Positions 46,791-54,571 of a DNA stretch of 64,000 bases are shown here, in pieces. Source of the stretch: Anaeromyxobacter sp. Fw109-5 (GTDB taxonomy: Bacteria > Myxococcota > Myxococcia > Myxococcales > Anaeromyxobacteraceae). The position numbers were made by a program, and so were the translations under genes. Below the pieces are notes generated by a model. The model was not told where the DNA came from and ran no database searches. It saw only the letters and a program-made list of their open reading frames with translations. The stretch is from the NCBI RefSeq assembly GCF_000017505.1, contig NC_009675.1:4902501-4966500 (forward strand), in the 5' to 3' direction. Position 1 is the first letter of the stretch; each line of letters starts with the position of its first letter.

Positions 46791-46808
46791 TTGAACCACG
46801 TGGTTCAA
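46791..46808. repeat. Palindrome 1
   Basis: TTGAACCACGTGGTTCAA, a perfect 18-bp palindrome. Its flanks (ACCCATTTGCTCCATT before, GAG after) are nearly identical to those of palindrome 3 at 47146. Confidence 0.85.
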
Positions 46809-46859
46809 GAGTTGCCCGGCCCCGCCGCGCTTCATCACTTGAGATCCAAGGACGCCAGC

Positions 46860-46903
46860 AGCCCGACCCCCCGATCCTGTGGTTGGGAGCGGGGGGTCGG
46901 GCT
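46860..46903. repeat. Long hairpin, 14-bp perfect stem
   Basis: AGCCCGACCCCCCG (46860-46873) pairs perfectly with CGGGGGGTCGGGCT (46890-46903) around a 16-nt loop. There is no T-run, so it is not a standard terminator. It may be a structured RNA or a protein-recognised DNA hairpin. Confidence 0.75.
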
Positions 46904-46981
46904 GATGGCGCGCCTCACGCCGCGGTGAACGCCGCTCCGGGCGGCGGGGCCGGGGCGCCGCGATCTCGCGCAGTTACGACG

Positions 46982-47029
46982 CCAATCCTGATCCCAACCC
47001 TGTTACCAATCCCGCTCCCAATCCTGTGG
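46982..47029. repeat. Four 12-bp tandem repeats (iteron-like)
   Basis: CCAATCCTGATC, CCAACCCTGTTA, CCAATCCCGCTC and CCAATCCTGTGG follow each other without gaps. The invariant part is CCAAyCCyG. A small hairpin (CCTGTG/CACAGG, 47023-47044) overlaps the last unit. Confidence 0.7.
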
Positions 47030-47070
47030 GCGCCGGGGCACAGGGGTCAGGAACACCCCTTCCAAGCATT

Positions 47071-47088
47071 TTGGACCACGTGGTCCAA
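47071..47088. repeat. Palindrome 2 (compensated variant)
   Basis: TTGGACCACGTGGTCCAA, a perfect 18-bp palindrome. It differs from palindromes 1 and 3 by one base in each arm, changed symmetrically, so symmetry is conserved over sequence. Confidence 0.85.
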
Positions 47089-47145
47089 CGCGACGACCTT
47101 CGGGCCGCGCTCGGCGACGCCCGCGCTGTACCCGTTTGCTCCATT

Positions 47146-47163
47146 TTGAACCACGTGGTTCAA
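47146..47163. repeat. Palindrome 3
   Basis: TTGAACCACGTGGTTCAA, identical to palindrome 1 and 355 bp from it in direct orientation, with almost identical flanks. Confidence 0.85.
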
Positions 47164-47199
47164 GATAGCGCATCGGGCTATGGGGTGGTCAGCCCGCGA

Positions 47200-50043
47200 T
47201 CACCTCCGCCGGAACAACAGAATGTCGTTCCTTGTGATCGCGTGGTGCGCGTTCAACCGTGCCTCCTTCGTCACCGTGATCGGCACGCACGCATCGAGAG
47301 TCCACCCGAGCCGATCTCCCATCTCTTGAATAGCCTTCGAGCTCTGGATTGTGACTTCACCGGCGCCGGTATGCGTCACGTTGTCACCGATCACAATCGC
47401 TATGGCTCCCCCCGGGCGCACGGCACGGTCCAGGTTCGAAAGAGTCCGCCACATCGACGTGAAGTACCGGATGAGCAAGGACGCCATGTTCTTTCGACGG
47501 AACCCGACATCCGCGCCCGAATTCTGCCGGTGGATCTTCTTTGCGATCGCACATGCCGTCCGGGACCCGATCGTCGCATCGAGGCCGTCGATGGCCGCCT
47601 CGAGTGCCGCTCGGTCTCGCTGCCGAATCTCGCGTGATCCCGTTAGCTGCATCTCTAGCGAGCTGCGCAGGTTGCTGGGAATATCGAGCAGTGACAGCAA
47701 GCTCAGCCGATCTGTGTCGATATACGGAAGGGCCGTCGCATAGGGGGGACTCGTCACCACGGCGTCATACGCCTCGGCGCCGACCCGCAAGTCCGCGCCC
47801 TCGGTACCTGAGTCCCGCGACACGACGTGTGCGGGCGGGAACAGGTTTGGGGCCGCTGCCGCCTGTTCTCCGAAATGACGACACCGATCGCGAAAGCGGA
47901 CCACCCTGGCGCGCAGGAGCATCTCGACTGGCGCATCGGCGAGCGGCTCCTTCCGGCGCCTCACGCGCAGATCGGCCGGCTCCTGGTGAGACACCTCTCG
48001 AATCAGACTGCTGAGCAACACCTTCAGCAGAAGCTGCGCCGTCTCGTTCGGCACCTCTTCGACCTGCCTCCTAACTTTGCCTAGACGACGCGCGACCGGA
48101 CGCGGGAACCAACTCAGGACCTCCTCGCGCGTCGCGGCGGGAAACACCTCAAGGTCCGTGTCCGTCGCGGGCGCTCCGAGCTGCTCCAAGAACGACCGCA
48201 GTGCGCGGTCGAGCAGCAGTGCGTTCTCCGTCGCGACCGCAGTTTTGGCGCGCGAGATGAGGACTGCGAGTGGATTTAGGTCGAATCCGACTGCGCGGTG
48301 GCCGCTGAGCTGGGCCTCGAGGAGCACCGTCCCACTGCCGCAGAAGGGATCGAGGATTCGGCAACCCGGCTGTGAGACGGAGAGGTTCAGGAGCGTCTTC
48401 GCGAGCTGCGGGTAGAACTTTCCCTTGTAGTCGTGAATCCCATGGGTCACGTACTTCGGGTCTCGCCGCGCCGCTGCCCCGTTCTCGAGGCGAGCCTGCC
48501 ACGTCTGCCAACCGGTGCACGCAGCCCCGACCGTGAGCTCAGAGGTAAGGGCGAGGCGGCGAGCTCGGTCAACGCGGTAGCAGTCCAACGTCGCCGTCAG
48601 TTTGCCCTCGGCCGCCGAAACGGGCGCGACGCCGACCACCCTTTCAACTTCCCGGAGCCTGAGCTCATGCTCGTACGGCCACAACCGGTACTTCGGCAAC
48701 TCGAACGTCACCTTCAAGCTGCGCGGCGGCTTCCTGAAAATGACGATATGCTCGGCGCCCAACCGGCGGGCGGCCGGAACGAAGGAGCGGCGAGTTGCGT
48801 GAATCTTCCGCTCGACTGCTCCAAGCCACTCCAGTCCGACTTGAGTGCCGATCTCACCGAGCCGGGCGGCCGAATCAACTTCCTTGCCATCGAAGACCGC
48901 TCCGCCGATTACCATGGCACAGTACCTGCCAGGCCGGAGACGCCGCGCAATCCCGGCGAGACATCCGAGCATTTCGTCGGCGTACAGATCGAACCCGCGC
49001 TTCTCACGCTGATGGCGAAGATGCGAGCCAATCTCTGCTGATCCCAGTACGCGCGGGTCGAACCCGAGCCAGAAAAGCCTGAACCGATGGTACAGGTGAT
49101 AGTCCGTGGCGTTCGCGTAAGGCGGCGACGTGACGATGAGGTCGACCGACTCCGGCTCAGGAGCGTCCGGCGACGTGTCAAGTTGCCTTAGGTCGAGAGT
49201 CGCGACGCGAGCGCGGCGGTAGCCGAGAAGTCGCTCGAGGGGCTCGTGCTCTACGAGAATCCGCTCAAGGGCGGTCGCGAACAACCGCAGGACGTCTCCG
49301 GGGCGATGCCCTTTGTCACGCCGCGTGTAGCGCGTTTCGGAATCCTGATTCGACACCGCTACAACGATCGAGGACAGAGCGACCTCAGACACCAGCCGAG
49401 CGTCGTCATCCGCGATCGCGCTCGCGAGCTGCCGCACGTACGCGAGTTCGCGTGTAGCCTGCGCGGTGAACCACTGTTCATAGTTCGGGATGTCCGGCAC
49501 AAAGCCCTTCGCTGCCCCCCATGCACGCTCAAGGAAGCCTTCGAGGCCGCGGTCGAGCGCGAGGGCGGCAACGCGCTGCCCGAGCGCCCTCAGCACGTCG
49601 CGCTGCTCAGGTCCAAGCGCGGTACACTTCGCGCGTGCGATGTGGCCGGCCAAGGGGTTTGCGTCGGTAGAGAGTGCCTGACGTCCCAGCAGAAGCGCCT
49701 CTAGCGCTGTCGTCCCGCTCCCGCCAAACGGGTCCCACACGAGCTCACCGGGAAGCGATAGCGCAGCAATGAGGTTGGCCGGGATCTGTGGAATGAACTT
49801 CGCGGGATACGGATGCAGATCGTGGCCGAGGTAGCCGGTCTCGTCGTGCGTGAACGCCCAATCGATCGCGCCGAGCGCCTGCATCACGTCCGCGGGATTC
49901 GACAGGTCCTCGAGGCGCGAGAGCTGTGGCAGCCGCGGCTGCGAGTACACCGGTTCGGCGACGAACAGGTTGAAATCCGCGTTCCTGGCTGGGCGTGAGC
50001 GAGCGGGCATTCTGGGAAGGTGCATACCAGCCCAGACTGACAT
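47200..50043 (-). CDS. Two-domain DNA methyltransferase (fused N4/N6 amino-MTases)
   Basis: A 947-residue protein with two complete amino-methyltransferase domains. Domain 1 has HDLHPYPAKFIPQIP, the SAM motif DPFGGSG (104-110) and catalytic TSPPY (305-309). Domain 2 has HDYKGKFYPQLAK, DPFCGSG (565-571) and TSPPY (764-768). The nuclease partner is divergent, 60 bp away. Two methyltransferases are what an asymmetric (type IIS-like) recognition site needs, one per strand, as for the PLD-type enzyme BfiI. The ATG at 50043 is used; in-frame ATGs at 50025 and 50013 are possible. Base composition is less GC-rich than the chromosome, suggesting transfer. Confidence 0.92.
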   Translation of the reverse strand: MSVWAGMHLPRMPARSRPARNADFNLFVAEPVYSQPRLPQLSRLEDLSNPADVMQALGAIDWAFTHDETGYLGHDLHPYPAKFIPQIPANLIAALSLPGELVWDPFGGSGTTALEALLLGRQALSTDANPLAGHIARAKCTALGPEQRDVLRALGQRVAALALDRGLEGFLERAWGAAKGFVPDIPNYEQWFTAQATRELAYVRQLASAIADDDARLVSEVALSSIVVAVSNQDSETRYTRRDKGHRPGDVLRLFATALERILVEHEPLERLLGYRRARVATLDLRQLDTSPDAPEPESVDLIVTSPPYANATDYHLYHRFRLFWLGFDPRVLGSAEIGSHLRHQREKRGFDLYADEMLGCLAGIARRLRPGRYCAMVIGGAVFDGKEVDSAARLGEIGTQVGLEWLGAVERKIHATRRSFVPAARRLGAEHIVIFRKPPRSLKVTFELPKYRLWPYEHELRLREVERVVGVAPVSAAEGKLTATLDCYRVDRARRLALTSELTVGAACTGWQTWQARLENGAAARRDPKYVTHGIHDYKGKFYPQLAKTLLNLSVSQPGCRILDPFCGSGTVLLEAQLSGHRAVGFDLNPLAVLISRAKTAVATENALLLDRALRSFLEQLGAPATDTDLEVFPAATREEVLSWFPRPVARRLGKVRRQVEEVPNETAQLLLKVLLSSLIREVSHQEPADLRVRRRKEPLADAPVEMLLRARVVRFRDRCRHFGEQAAAAPNLFPPAHVVSRDSGTEGADLRVGAEAYDAVVTSPPYATALPYIDTDRLSLLSLLDIPSNLRSSLEMQLTGSREIRQRDRAALEAAIDGLDATIGSRTACAIAKKIHRQNSGADVGFRRKNMASLLIRYFTSMWRTLSNLDRAVRPGGAIAIVIGDNVTHTGAGEVTIQSSKAIQEMGDRLGWTLDACVPITVTKEARLNAHHAITRNDILLFRRR

Positions 50044-50103
50044 TCGGCCGGTGGCCGCGACCGGCAGGTCGTCGTACGCTCCCCCCTTCGGAGGGAGCCG
50101 ATC

Positions 50104-51315
50104 ATGCCCGCATTTGAGTTCCTGAGCCCGCTCGATCAGCCGTTCGCGACAGCACGCGCTGCAGAATGGCTGAAGAATGCGCTCACATCGAAGAAGTACA
50201 ACGAGTTCCTAGCCGCTGTCGCGTTCGCGAAAGAGGGCGCGCTGAAGCGGCTGCTTCCAGCACTCGATGCGTTCAGGAAGGGGGGAGGGAACGCCGAGAT
50301 CGTCTTCGGTATCGATCAACAGGGCACGTCCCGGCAGGCGCTCGAGCTGGCCTTGACCTCGCTCGACGCATCGTACGTGTGGAATCACCCTAGCCCGTAC
50401 ATCACATTTCACCCCAAGGCATACCTGTTCAGCGGCCATGATGCGGCTCTGGCTATCATCGGGTCCTCTAACCTCACGGTGGGCGGCCTCGAGACGAACA
50501 GCGAGATGGTCGCCTCGATTGCCTTCGACTTGCCTAACGAGAACGCCGCGTGGACGAAGGCTCAGTCGTGGTGGAAGCCGCTCATCGGGCACGCAAATTG
50601 CGCAAAGCTCACCGCAGACTTGATAAAGGAACTTGATGCGCGAGGTTTGCTACTGGACGAGACTGCTCCTGGCTCGCATGGCTGCCCCCCTCCCAAGGGC
50701 GAAAAAGGCACAGCGACAGGCGCCCCCTACCCGTTCCCATTTACGAAGGTAGTTCCGCCCTCGAGCGCGCCGACGGCAGGCAAGGGGAAGTCTGCCGCGG
50801 CCGGCAGTGCCAAGCCGATTTCGGCGACCGCCAAGGCGTACCAGCCGTCCGCGCTGCTGATACAGATCATTCCGCACGAAAATGGCGAGATCTTTCTGAG
50901 CGTGACCGCCGTTAACCAGTATCCGGCATTCCTCGGGTGGCCATTCAAGGGGAAGACTACACCGAAGAAGAAGGGCAACAAGCCGTACCCGATGCTGCAG
51001 CCGGATCCAATCACAAATTGGCGCCTGTTCGATAAGTCAGGATCCGTGGCTCAGGCGCTCACCGGCTGGAATCTGAACACGATTTACTACGACAAGAAAT
51101 CGGAGATCCGGATAACGGTTCCGCCCTCGCTCGCGGCAGCCATCCCCGAGTACTCGCTGCTTGAGATGCGGCGCGCCTCGCAGGGCTCCGGTGTCGACTT
51201 TTACTGTGACGTGTACCCCAATGGATCTCCTCAGTACGCGTCGATGATCGGCGCGTGTACGCAGACGCTGCCAAGTGGAGGCAAGCCGGTCGCTCGGAAG
51301 TACGGATGGATTTGA
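50104..51315 (+). CDS. PLD-superfamily restriction endonuclease (NgoFVII/BfiI type)
   Basis: A 403-residue nuclease. One phospholipase-D catalytic motif is visible: H103 and K105 in TFHPKAYLF, with N123 in GSSNLTVGGLETNSE. A single motif implies a dimeric active site. After a low-complexity linker (about 195-240) comes a C-terminal domain (QIIPHENGEIFLSVTAVNQ, WRLFDKSGSVAQALTGWNLNT) resembling the B3-like DNA-recognition domain of such enzymes. GGAGG precedes the ATG. It is divergent from the two-domain methyltransferase, together forming a type II restriction-modification system. Confidence 0.85.
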   Translation: MPAFEFLSPLDQPFATARAAEWLKNALTSKKYNEFLAAVAFAKEGALKRLLPALDAFRKGGGNAEIVFGIDQQGTSRQALELALTSLDASYVWNHPSPYITFHPKAYLFSGHDAALAIIGSSNLTVGGLETNSEMVASIAFDLPNENAAWTKAQSWWKPLIGHANCAKLTADLIKELDARGLLLDETAPGSHGCPPPKGEKGTATGAPYPFPFTKVVPPSSAPTAGKGKSAAAGSAKPISATAKAYQPSALLIQIIPHENGEIFLSVTAVNQYPAFLGWPFKGKTTPKKKGNKPYPMLQPDPITNWRLFDKSGSVAQALTGWNLNTIYYDKKSEIRITVPPSLAAAIPEYSLLEMRRASQGSGVDFYCDVYPNGSPQYASMIGACTQTLPSGGKPVARKYGWI

Positions 51316-51395
51316 AAGCGAAGTAGGGCGCCGCCAGCTCACGTCCGCGTAGGCGCGAGGGCGCGCCTCACCGGTGCCGAGCCGCCTCAGGCCGG

Positions 51396-52034
51396 CTACC
51401 CGGCGCGAGAACGGGTCCGCGCCCTCTTCGGCTCGGCCACCGACAGCCAGAGCTCGATGGCGTCCTTCGCCATCCGCTTCGCCTCGGCGAGGTCGTCGCC
51501 TTCGGTGATGCAGCAGGGGAGCTCGGCGACCTCGACCGTGTAGCCGCCGGCCTCGAGGTCCGGCGTCAGGACCGCCTTGTACCCGCGTCCGCGCACTCGG
51601 ATCGTCGCCGCGCGCGGCGCGCTGATCTCGCTCACGCCGCGCTCGAGGTGGCGAGCGACCTTCGCGACGCTGATGGCGAGCACGACCTGCCCCTCGCCGG
51701 TGGCCTCGATGAGCTTGGCCGGATCGTCGGTCAAGGCGAACACCTTCTTGCCCTGAGCCGTCAGCGCGAGCGTCGCGAGGGGCTGGTCCGCGTGGCTGCG
51801 CAGCCACTTCACGGCGCGCCGGATGGTCTGGACGCTCACGCCCGCCTCGCGGAGCTGCCGCACGACCCGGAGCGCCACCAGGTCCGCGAACGAGTAGACG
51901 CGCCGGGATCCGCGCCCGGCCGCCTGCCGCACGGACGATCGGACGAGCCCGGTCCGCGCCCAGTGATCGAGCTGACGGTAGCTGATGCCGGTGAGGGACA
52001 GGACCGCCCTGGCGCCGAAGCCGGTCGCAGACAT
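51396..52034 (-). CDS. MerR-type HTH fused to a HicB-like antitoxin domain
   Basis: A 212-residue protein. Residues about 12-80 are a MerR-like winged helix (LTGISYRQLDHWARTGLVRSSV, SRRVYSFADLVALRVVRQLREAGVSV). Residues about 90-135 are a linker domain. Residues 151-198 have the HicB partial-RNaseH-like pattern YKAVLTPDLEAGGYTVEVAELPCCITEGDDLAEAKRMAKDAIELWL. HicB usually neutralises the HicA mRNA interferase and represses its own operon, but no HicA-like gene is adjacent. It could be a stand-alone regulator of the element. Confidence 0.8.
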   Translation of the reverse strand: MSATGFGARAVLSLTGISYRQLDHWARTGLVRSSVRQAAGRGSRRVYSFADLVALRVVRQLREAGVSVQTIRRAVKWLRSHADQPLATLALTAQGKKVFALTDDPAKLIEATGEGQVVLAISVAKVARHLERGVSEISAPRAATIRVRGRGYKAVLTPDLEAGGYTVEVAELPCCITEGDDLAEAKRMAKDAIELWLSVAEPKRARTRSRAG

Positions 52035-52073
52035 AGACGCTGGATAACACGCGTGTAGTTCGGCTCAACGTCG

Positions 52074-52399
52074 TCACGGGTGACCCCGCGTCGCCAACGC
52101 CTGGAGGGCCGTGGCGGGGATGCGGACGACGTTCAGCACGCGCACGTGGACGAGCTCCCCGCGCGCGCAGAGCTTGTAGACGGTCGCCGTCGAGACCCGC
52201 AGGCGCCGGGCCACCTCCCGGACGGTCAGGAACTTCTCGGACCCGGCGTCGCGTCCGGCTTCGGGTAGCAAGGGGGTAGCAAAATCTCCGCGAACGGCCC
52301 CGACCGGCTGGGACCGCTGGACTCCGGCGTCCGTCTCAACTCCAGTAGTTGCAAGAGGTTGCGAACCTCCGTGAACGCCTGGACTGCGCGTGAACCCGT
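52074..52399 (-). pseudogene. Excisionase-like HTH segment, detached integrase C-terminus in the integrated state
   Basis: The open frame encodes a helix-turn-helix EKFLTVREVARRLRVSTATVYKLCARGELVHVRVLNVVRIPATALQALA and ends at 52074. Inside the element it has no ATG; only a TTG at 52271 or an internal GTG could start it. The frame runs backwards through the attR core in the same phase as the integrase uses in attL. In the circular form the integrase would therefore end with this domain (570 residues). It may be a genuine switchable C-terminus, an independent xis using TTG, or a coincidence of GC-rich frames. Confidence 0.55.
52263..52282 (+). repeat. Arm-type integrase site pair, right end
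   Basis: GGGTAGCAA at 52263-52271 and 52274-52282, the same sequence, orientation and 11-bp spacing as at 43481-43500. It ends 117 bp inside the attR core. Confidence 0.6.
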
Positions 52400-52444
52400 T
52401 TCCCAAGCTGAGGGTCGCCGGTTCGAACCCGGTTTCCCGCTCCA
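52400..52444 (+). repeat. attR core (45-bp direct repeat, copy 2)
   Basis: Exact copy of the tRNA-Gly 3' part at 43366-43410. The sequence 5' of it does not continue the tRNA, so this is a fragment and not a second tRNA gene. Confidence 0.92.
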
Positions 52445-52451
52445 ATTCTCG

Positions 52452-52500
52452 AGGCCGGAATTCGGTGGCTTGGTCGCCCCGGGTTCCGGCCTTCGTCTTT
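52452..52500 (+). terminator. Original chromosomal tRNA-Gly terminator
   Basis: AGGCCGGAA (52452-52460) pairs with TTCCGGCCT (52484-52492), followed by TCGTCTTTCC. It is the counterpart of the terminator at 43417 and marks the chromosomal side of the insertion. Confidence 0.65.
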
Positions 52501-52560
52501 CCGGGGATCACATCGGAGGCCGTCGAGATCCGCACGGAAGCCCGCTGCTACTCTTCCCCG

Positions 52561-53684
52561 GTGGAGCATCGTCCGAAGGGCCTCGCGCCGATCGACCCGC
52601 TCTCCGTTCCCCTGCCACACGGAACGGAGGTGACGACGCGCGTGGAGCGCCTCGCCGGCGAGCGCCGCGTTCCCCAGGGCGTCGTCGGCCGAGTCATTGC
52701 GATACGAGACGACGGCTTCGACGTCCTCATCACCGGGATCGGAACGCTGCGGTACGCGCGGGACGAACTCGTTCCTCGCCGGCCTGGCCAGGTCCGGTTC
52801 GCAGAGCAGCGTGCGGCGGACTGGGAGAGGCTCCGGCCCTGCGTCGTCCTCGAAGCCACGGTCGGATCTCGTGCGTGGGGCCTCGCGGACGAGGGGTCGG
52901 ACACCGACCTTCGTGGCGCGTTCGTGCTGCCGTTCCCGCGGACGGCCGGTCTCGTCGATCCGCCGCACACGCTGACCAGCGCCGACGGCGCGACGCGTTC
53001 GTCTCCGCCGACCTCTTCGGCAGCTTCGGGCGGCATGCGGTCAGCCAACTCGGGAAGCTAGCGCGTTCGGCGCGCCTCGCGGAGCACCGCGACCTCGTCC
53101 TCGACTGGCTCCGGGAAGAGCCCCCGCCCGACCTGGACGCCGTCGCGGCGAGGCTCGCGCAGATCTCGCCGCGTCCCGCGCCGACGAAGGCAGCCGCGAT
53201 CCTCGCGGCGAAGGAGTACGTGAAGCAGCTCTATCGGTCGCTTCACGATCTGGGCGTCGTCGAGGCGAACGACTTCGCGTCGCTCGTCCGGTACGCGCGC
53301 GACGGCGGAAAGCAGCCCGAGCCGGCGCGCGAGCTCCGACCGAAGAACGCATACAACCTGCTACGCCTCATCCACGTCGCGACGGGGTGGCTGCGAACCG
53401 GCGCACCGGAGCTCGAGATGCAGGGCGCCGTCCGCGATCGGCTCCTGGCGGTGAAGCGGGGCGAGGTCGGCCTCGATGCCATGCTCACCGAAGCCGAGGC
53501 GCTCGTCCCCGCTCTCGAGGCCGCGCGCGACGCGACCCGCCCGCGCCGCCCCGACCTCGACCGGGCCGACGCGCTGTTCCGGCGCGTCGCCGAGGAGGTC
53601 GCCCGGCGATGGCTGGAGCGCGTTCCGGGACCGTTCGGCGCCGACGCTCCGCCCGCACCGGCCGTTCGGGAGGTCAGCTCGTGA
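52561..53684 (+). pseudogene. RlaP-type nucleotidyltransferase with internal deletion and frameshift
   Basis: The N-terminal part, from a GTG at 52561, reads in one frame to about 52985 and contains the nucleotidyltransferase motif EATVGSRAWGLADEGSDTDLRGAFVLPF. The frame then runs into unrelated sequence and stops at 53061. A second frame, offset by two bases, picks up at about 52988 with RDAFVSADLFGSFGRHAVSQLGKL and continues to 53684 as the helical C-terminal domain. Relatives have roughly 50-60 further residues between these points, so a deletion with frameshift is more likely than a point change. It is overlapped by 4 bp by the next, intact relative. Confidence 0.72.
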
Positions 53685-54421
53685 TCGACAGGGTGCTCGA
53701 CTCGAAACAGCGCGCGGCCGCCGGGCGGCTCCTCGACCAGGAGTCCGCGGTGCGTCGGAACGTGGTGGTGTCCCTGTCCGGCGCGCACGCGTACGGATTC
53801 CCGTCCCCGGACTCCGACCTCGACCTGAAGGCGATCCACGTCGCGCCCACCGAGAGGCTCCTCGGGCTGTCGCCGCCGCCCCAGAGCGCGCCCGACCGGA
53901 TCGAGCTCCTCGACGGCGTCGAGGTCGACTATTCGTCCAACGAGATCCAGCCCGACCTCGTCGGCATCCTCCAGGGCAACGGAAACTTTATCGAACAAGT
54001 CCTGTCGCGATTCGTCCTGCGGTCGTCACCCGAGCACGACTCGGTCCGCGAGGTCGTGAAGAGGAGCCTCTCGCGCCGCCTTCACCGGCCCTACCGCGGC
54101 TTCGCGACGGGCCAGCTCCGAGAATGGGAGAAGGACGGATTCCGCTCCGCGAAGAAGCTCCTGTACGTGCTGCGAACGACGCTCACCGGGACACACGCGC
54201 TCCTGACGCGCGAGATCGAGACGGACGTCATCCTCCTGCTCGACGCCCACGGGTTTGGAGCAGCCCGCGAGTTGGTGGAAGCGAAGCGTCGCCGCGAGAA
54301 GTCGGAGCTGGCTTCCGAAGTCGCCGAGCGCTGGAAGGGAACCGTCGGCCGAACTTTCGACCTGCTCGACTCGGCGCTCGAGCGGTCCGAGCTACCGGAG
54401 GAGGCAACGCTGCAGAGGTGA
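53681..54421 (+). CDS. RlaP/PF10127-type nucleotidyltransferase
   Basis: A 246-residue protein of the DNA polymerase beta-like nucleotidyltransferase superfamily. The motif SLSGAHAYGFPSPDSDLDLKAIHVAP supplies the helical-turn and two-Asp metal site. GVEVDYSSNEIQPDLVGILQGNGNFIEQVLS follows, and the C-terminus is helical. These enzymes are often next to defence or RNA-repair genes; the substrate is unknown. The GTG at 53681 overlaps the stop of the decayed relative upstream by 4 bp, so the pair was once a coupled operon. Confidence 0.8.
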   Translation: MIDRVLDSKQRAAAGRLLDQESAVRRNVVVSLSGAHAYGFPSPDSDLDLKAIHVAPTERLLGLSPPPQSAPDRIELLDGVEVDYSSNEIQPDLVGILQGNGNFIEQVLSRFVLRSSPEHDSVREVVKRSLSRRLHRPYRGFATGQLREWEKDGFRSAKKLLYVLRTTLTGTHALLTREIETDVILLLDAHGFGAARELVEAKRRREKSELASEVAERWKGTVGRTFDLLDSALERSELPEEATLQR

Positions 54422-54473
54422 ACGCATGGCTTGTGACGCTCCGTCGGGCAACCTTGGTCGGTTAAGGCGGTGA

Positions 54474-54502
54474 CGTTTTCGGGCCGAAAACGCCTGAAAA
54501 CG
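54474..54502. promoter_or_regulatory. Palindromic operator candidate upstream of the IetAS pair
   Basis: CGTTTTCGG-G-CCGAAAACG (54474-54492) is a perfect palindrome with a one-base centre. A third half-site, GAAAACG, lies at 54496-54502. It lies 70-100 bp before the ATPase gene start, in a 150-bp gap with no other recognised feature. No regulator gene is adjacent. Confidence 0.5.
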
Positions 54503-54571
54503 TGCGGCTGTCGGTCACCCACGGTATCGTCTGGCTCGGCCGCCCGGTAGCGGGCTCGGGGACCTCGGGAC

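Larger units (their letters stand above)
46708..47199. other. Structured non-coding block of the element
   Basis: No convincing gene lies here. It contains three CACGTG-centred 18-bp palindromes (46791, 47071, 47146), a hairpin with a perfect 14-bp stem (46860-46903) and four 12-bp tandem repeats (46982-47029). The outer palindromes share about 35 bp of nearly identical sequence, including TTTGCTCCATTTTGAACC. The density of repeats recalls an origin, a partition site or a structured RNA. No function is established. Confidence 0.7.
43366..52444. mobile_element. 9.0-kb integrative genomic element in tRNA-Gly(CCC)
   Basis: The element is bounded by an exact 45-bp direct repeat of the tRNA-Gly 3' part, from the anticodon loop to CCA. 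Repeat to repeat the period is 9034 bp. A tyrosine integrase gene abuts the left end, pointing into the tRNA, and a xis-like HTH lies inside the right end. Cargo includes a PLD-nuclease restriction-modification system, an Nmad3-like protein and a MerR-HicB protein. The 47.2-51.3 kb part is visibly richer in A and T than the chromosome, consistent with transfer. No conjugation or capsid genes are present, so it is a small integrative or mobilisable element, not a complete ICE or prophage. Confidence 0.88.

Noticed and set aside
46982-47029. CRISPR array
   Set aside because: Repeats are 12 bp, contiguous and without spacers; no cas genes are in the window.
52400-52444. Second tRNA-Gly
   Set aside because: Only the 3' 45 bp is present; no acceptor 5' arm or D-arm precedes it. 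It is the attR copy.
43366-52444. Prophage or complete ICE
   Set aside because: No capsid, terminase, relaxase or type IV secretion genes lie between the att sites.
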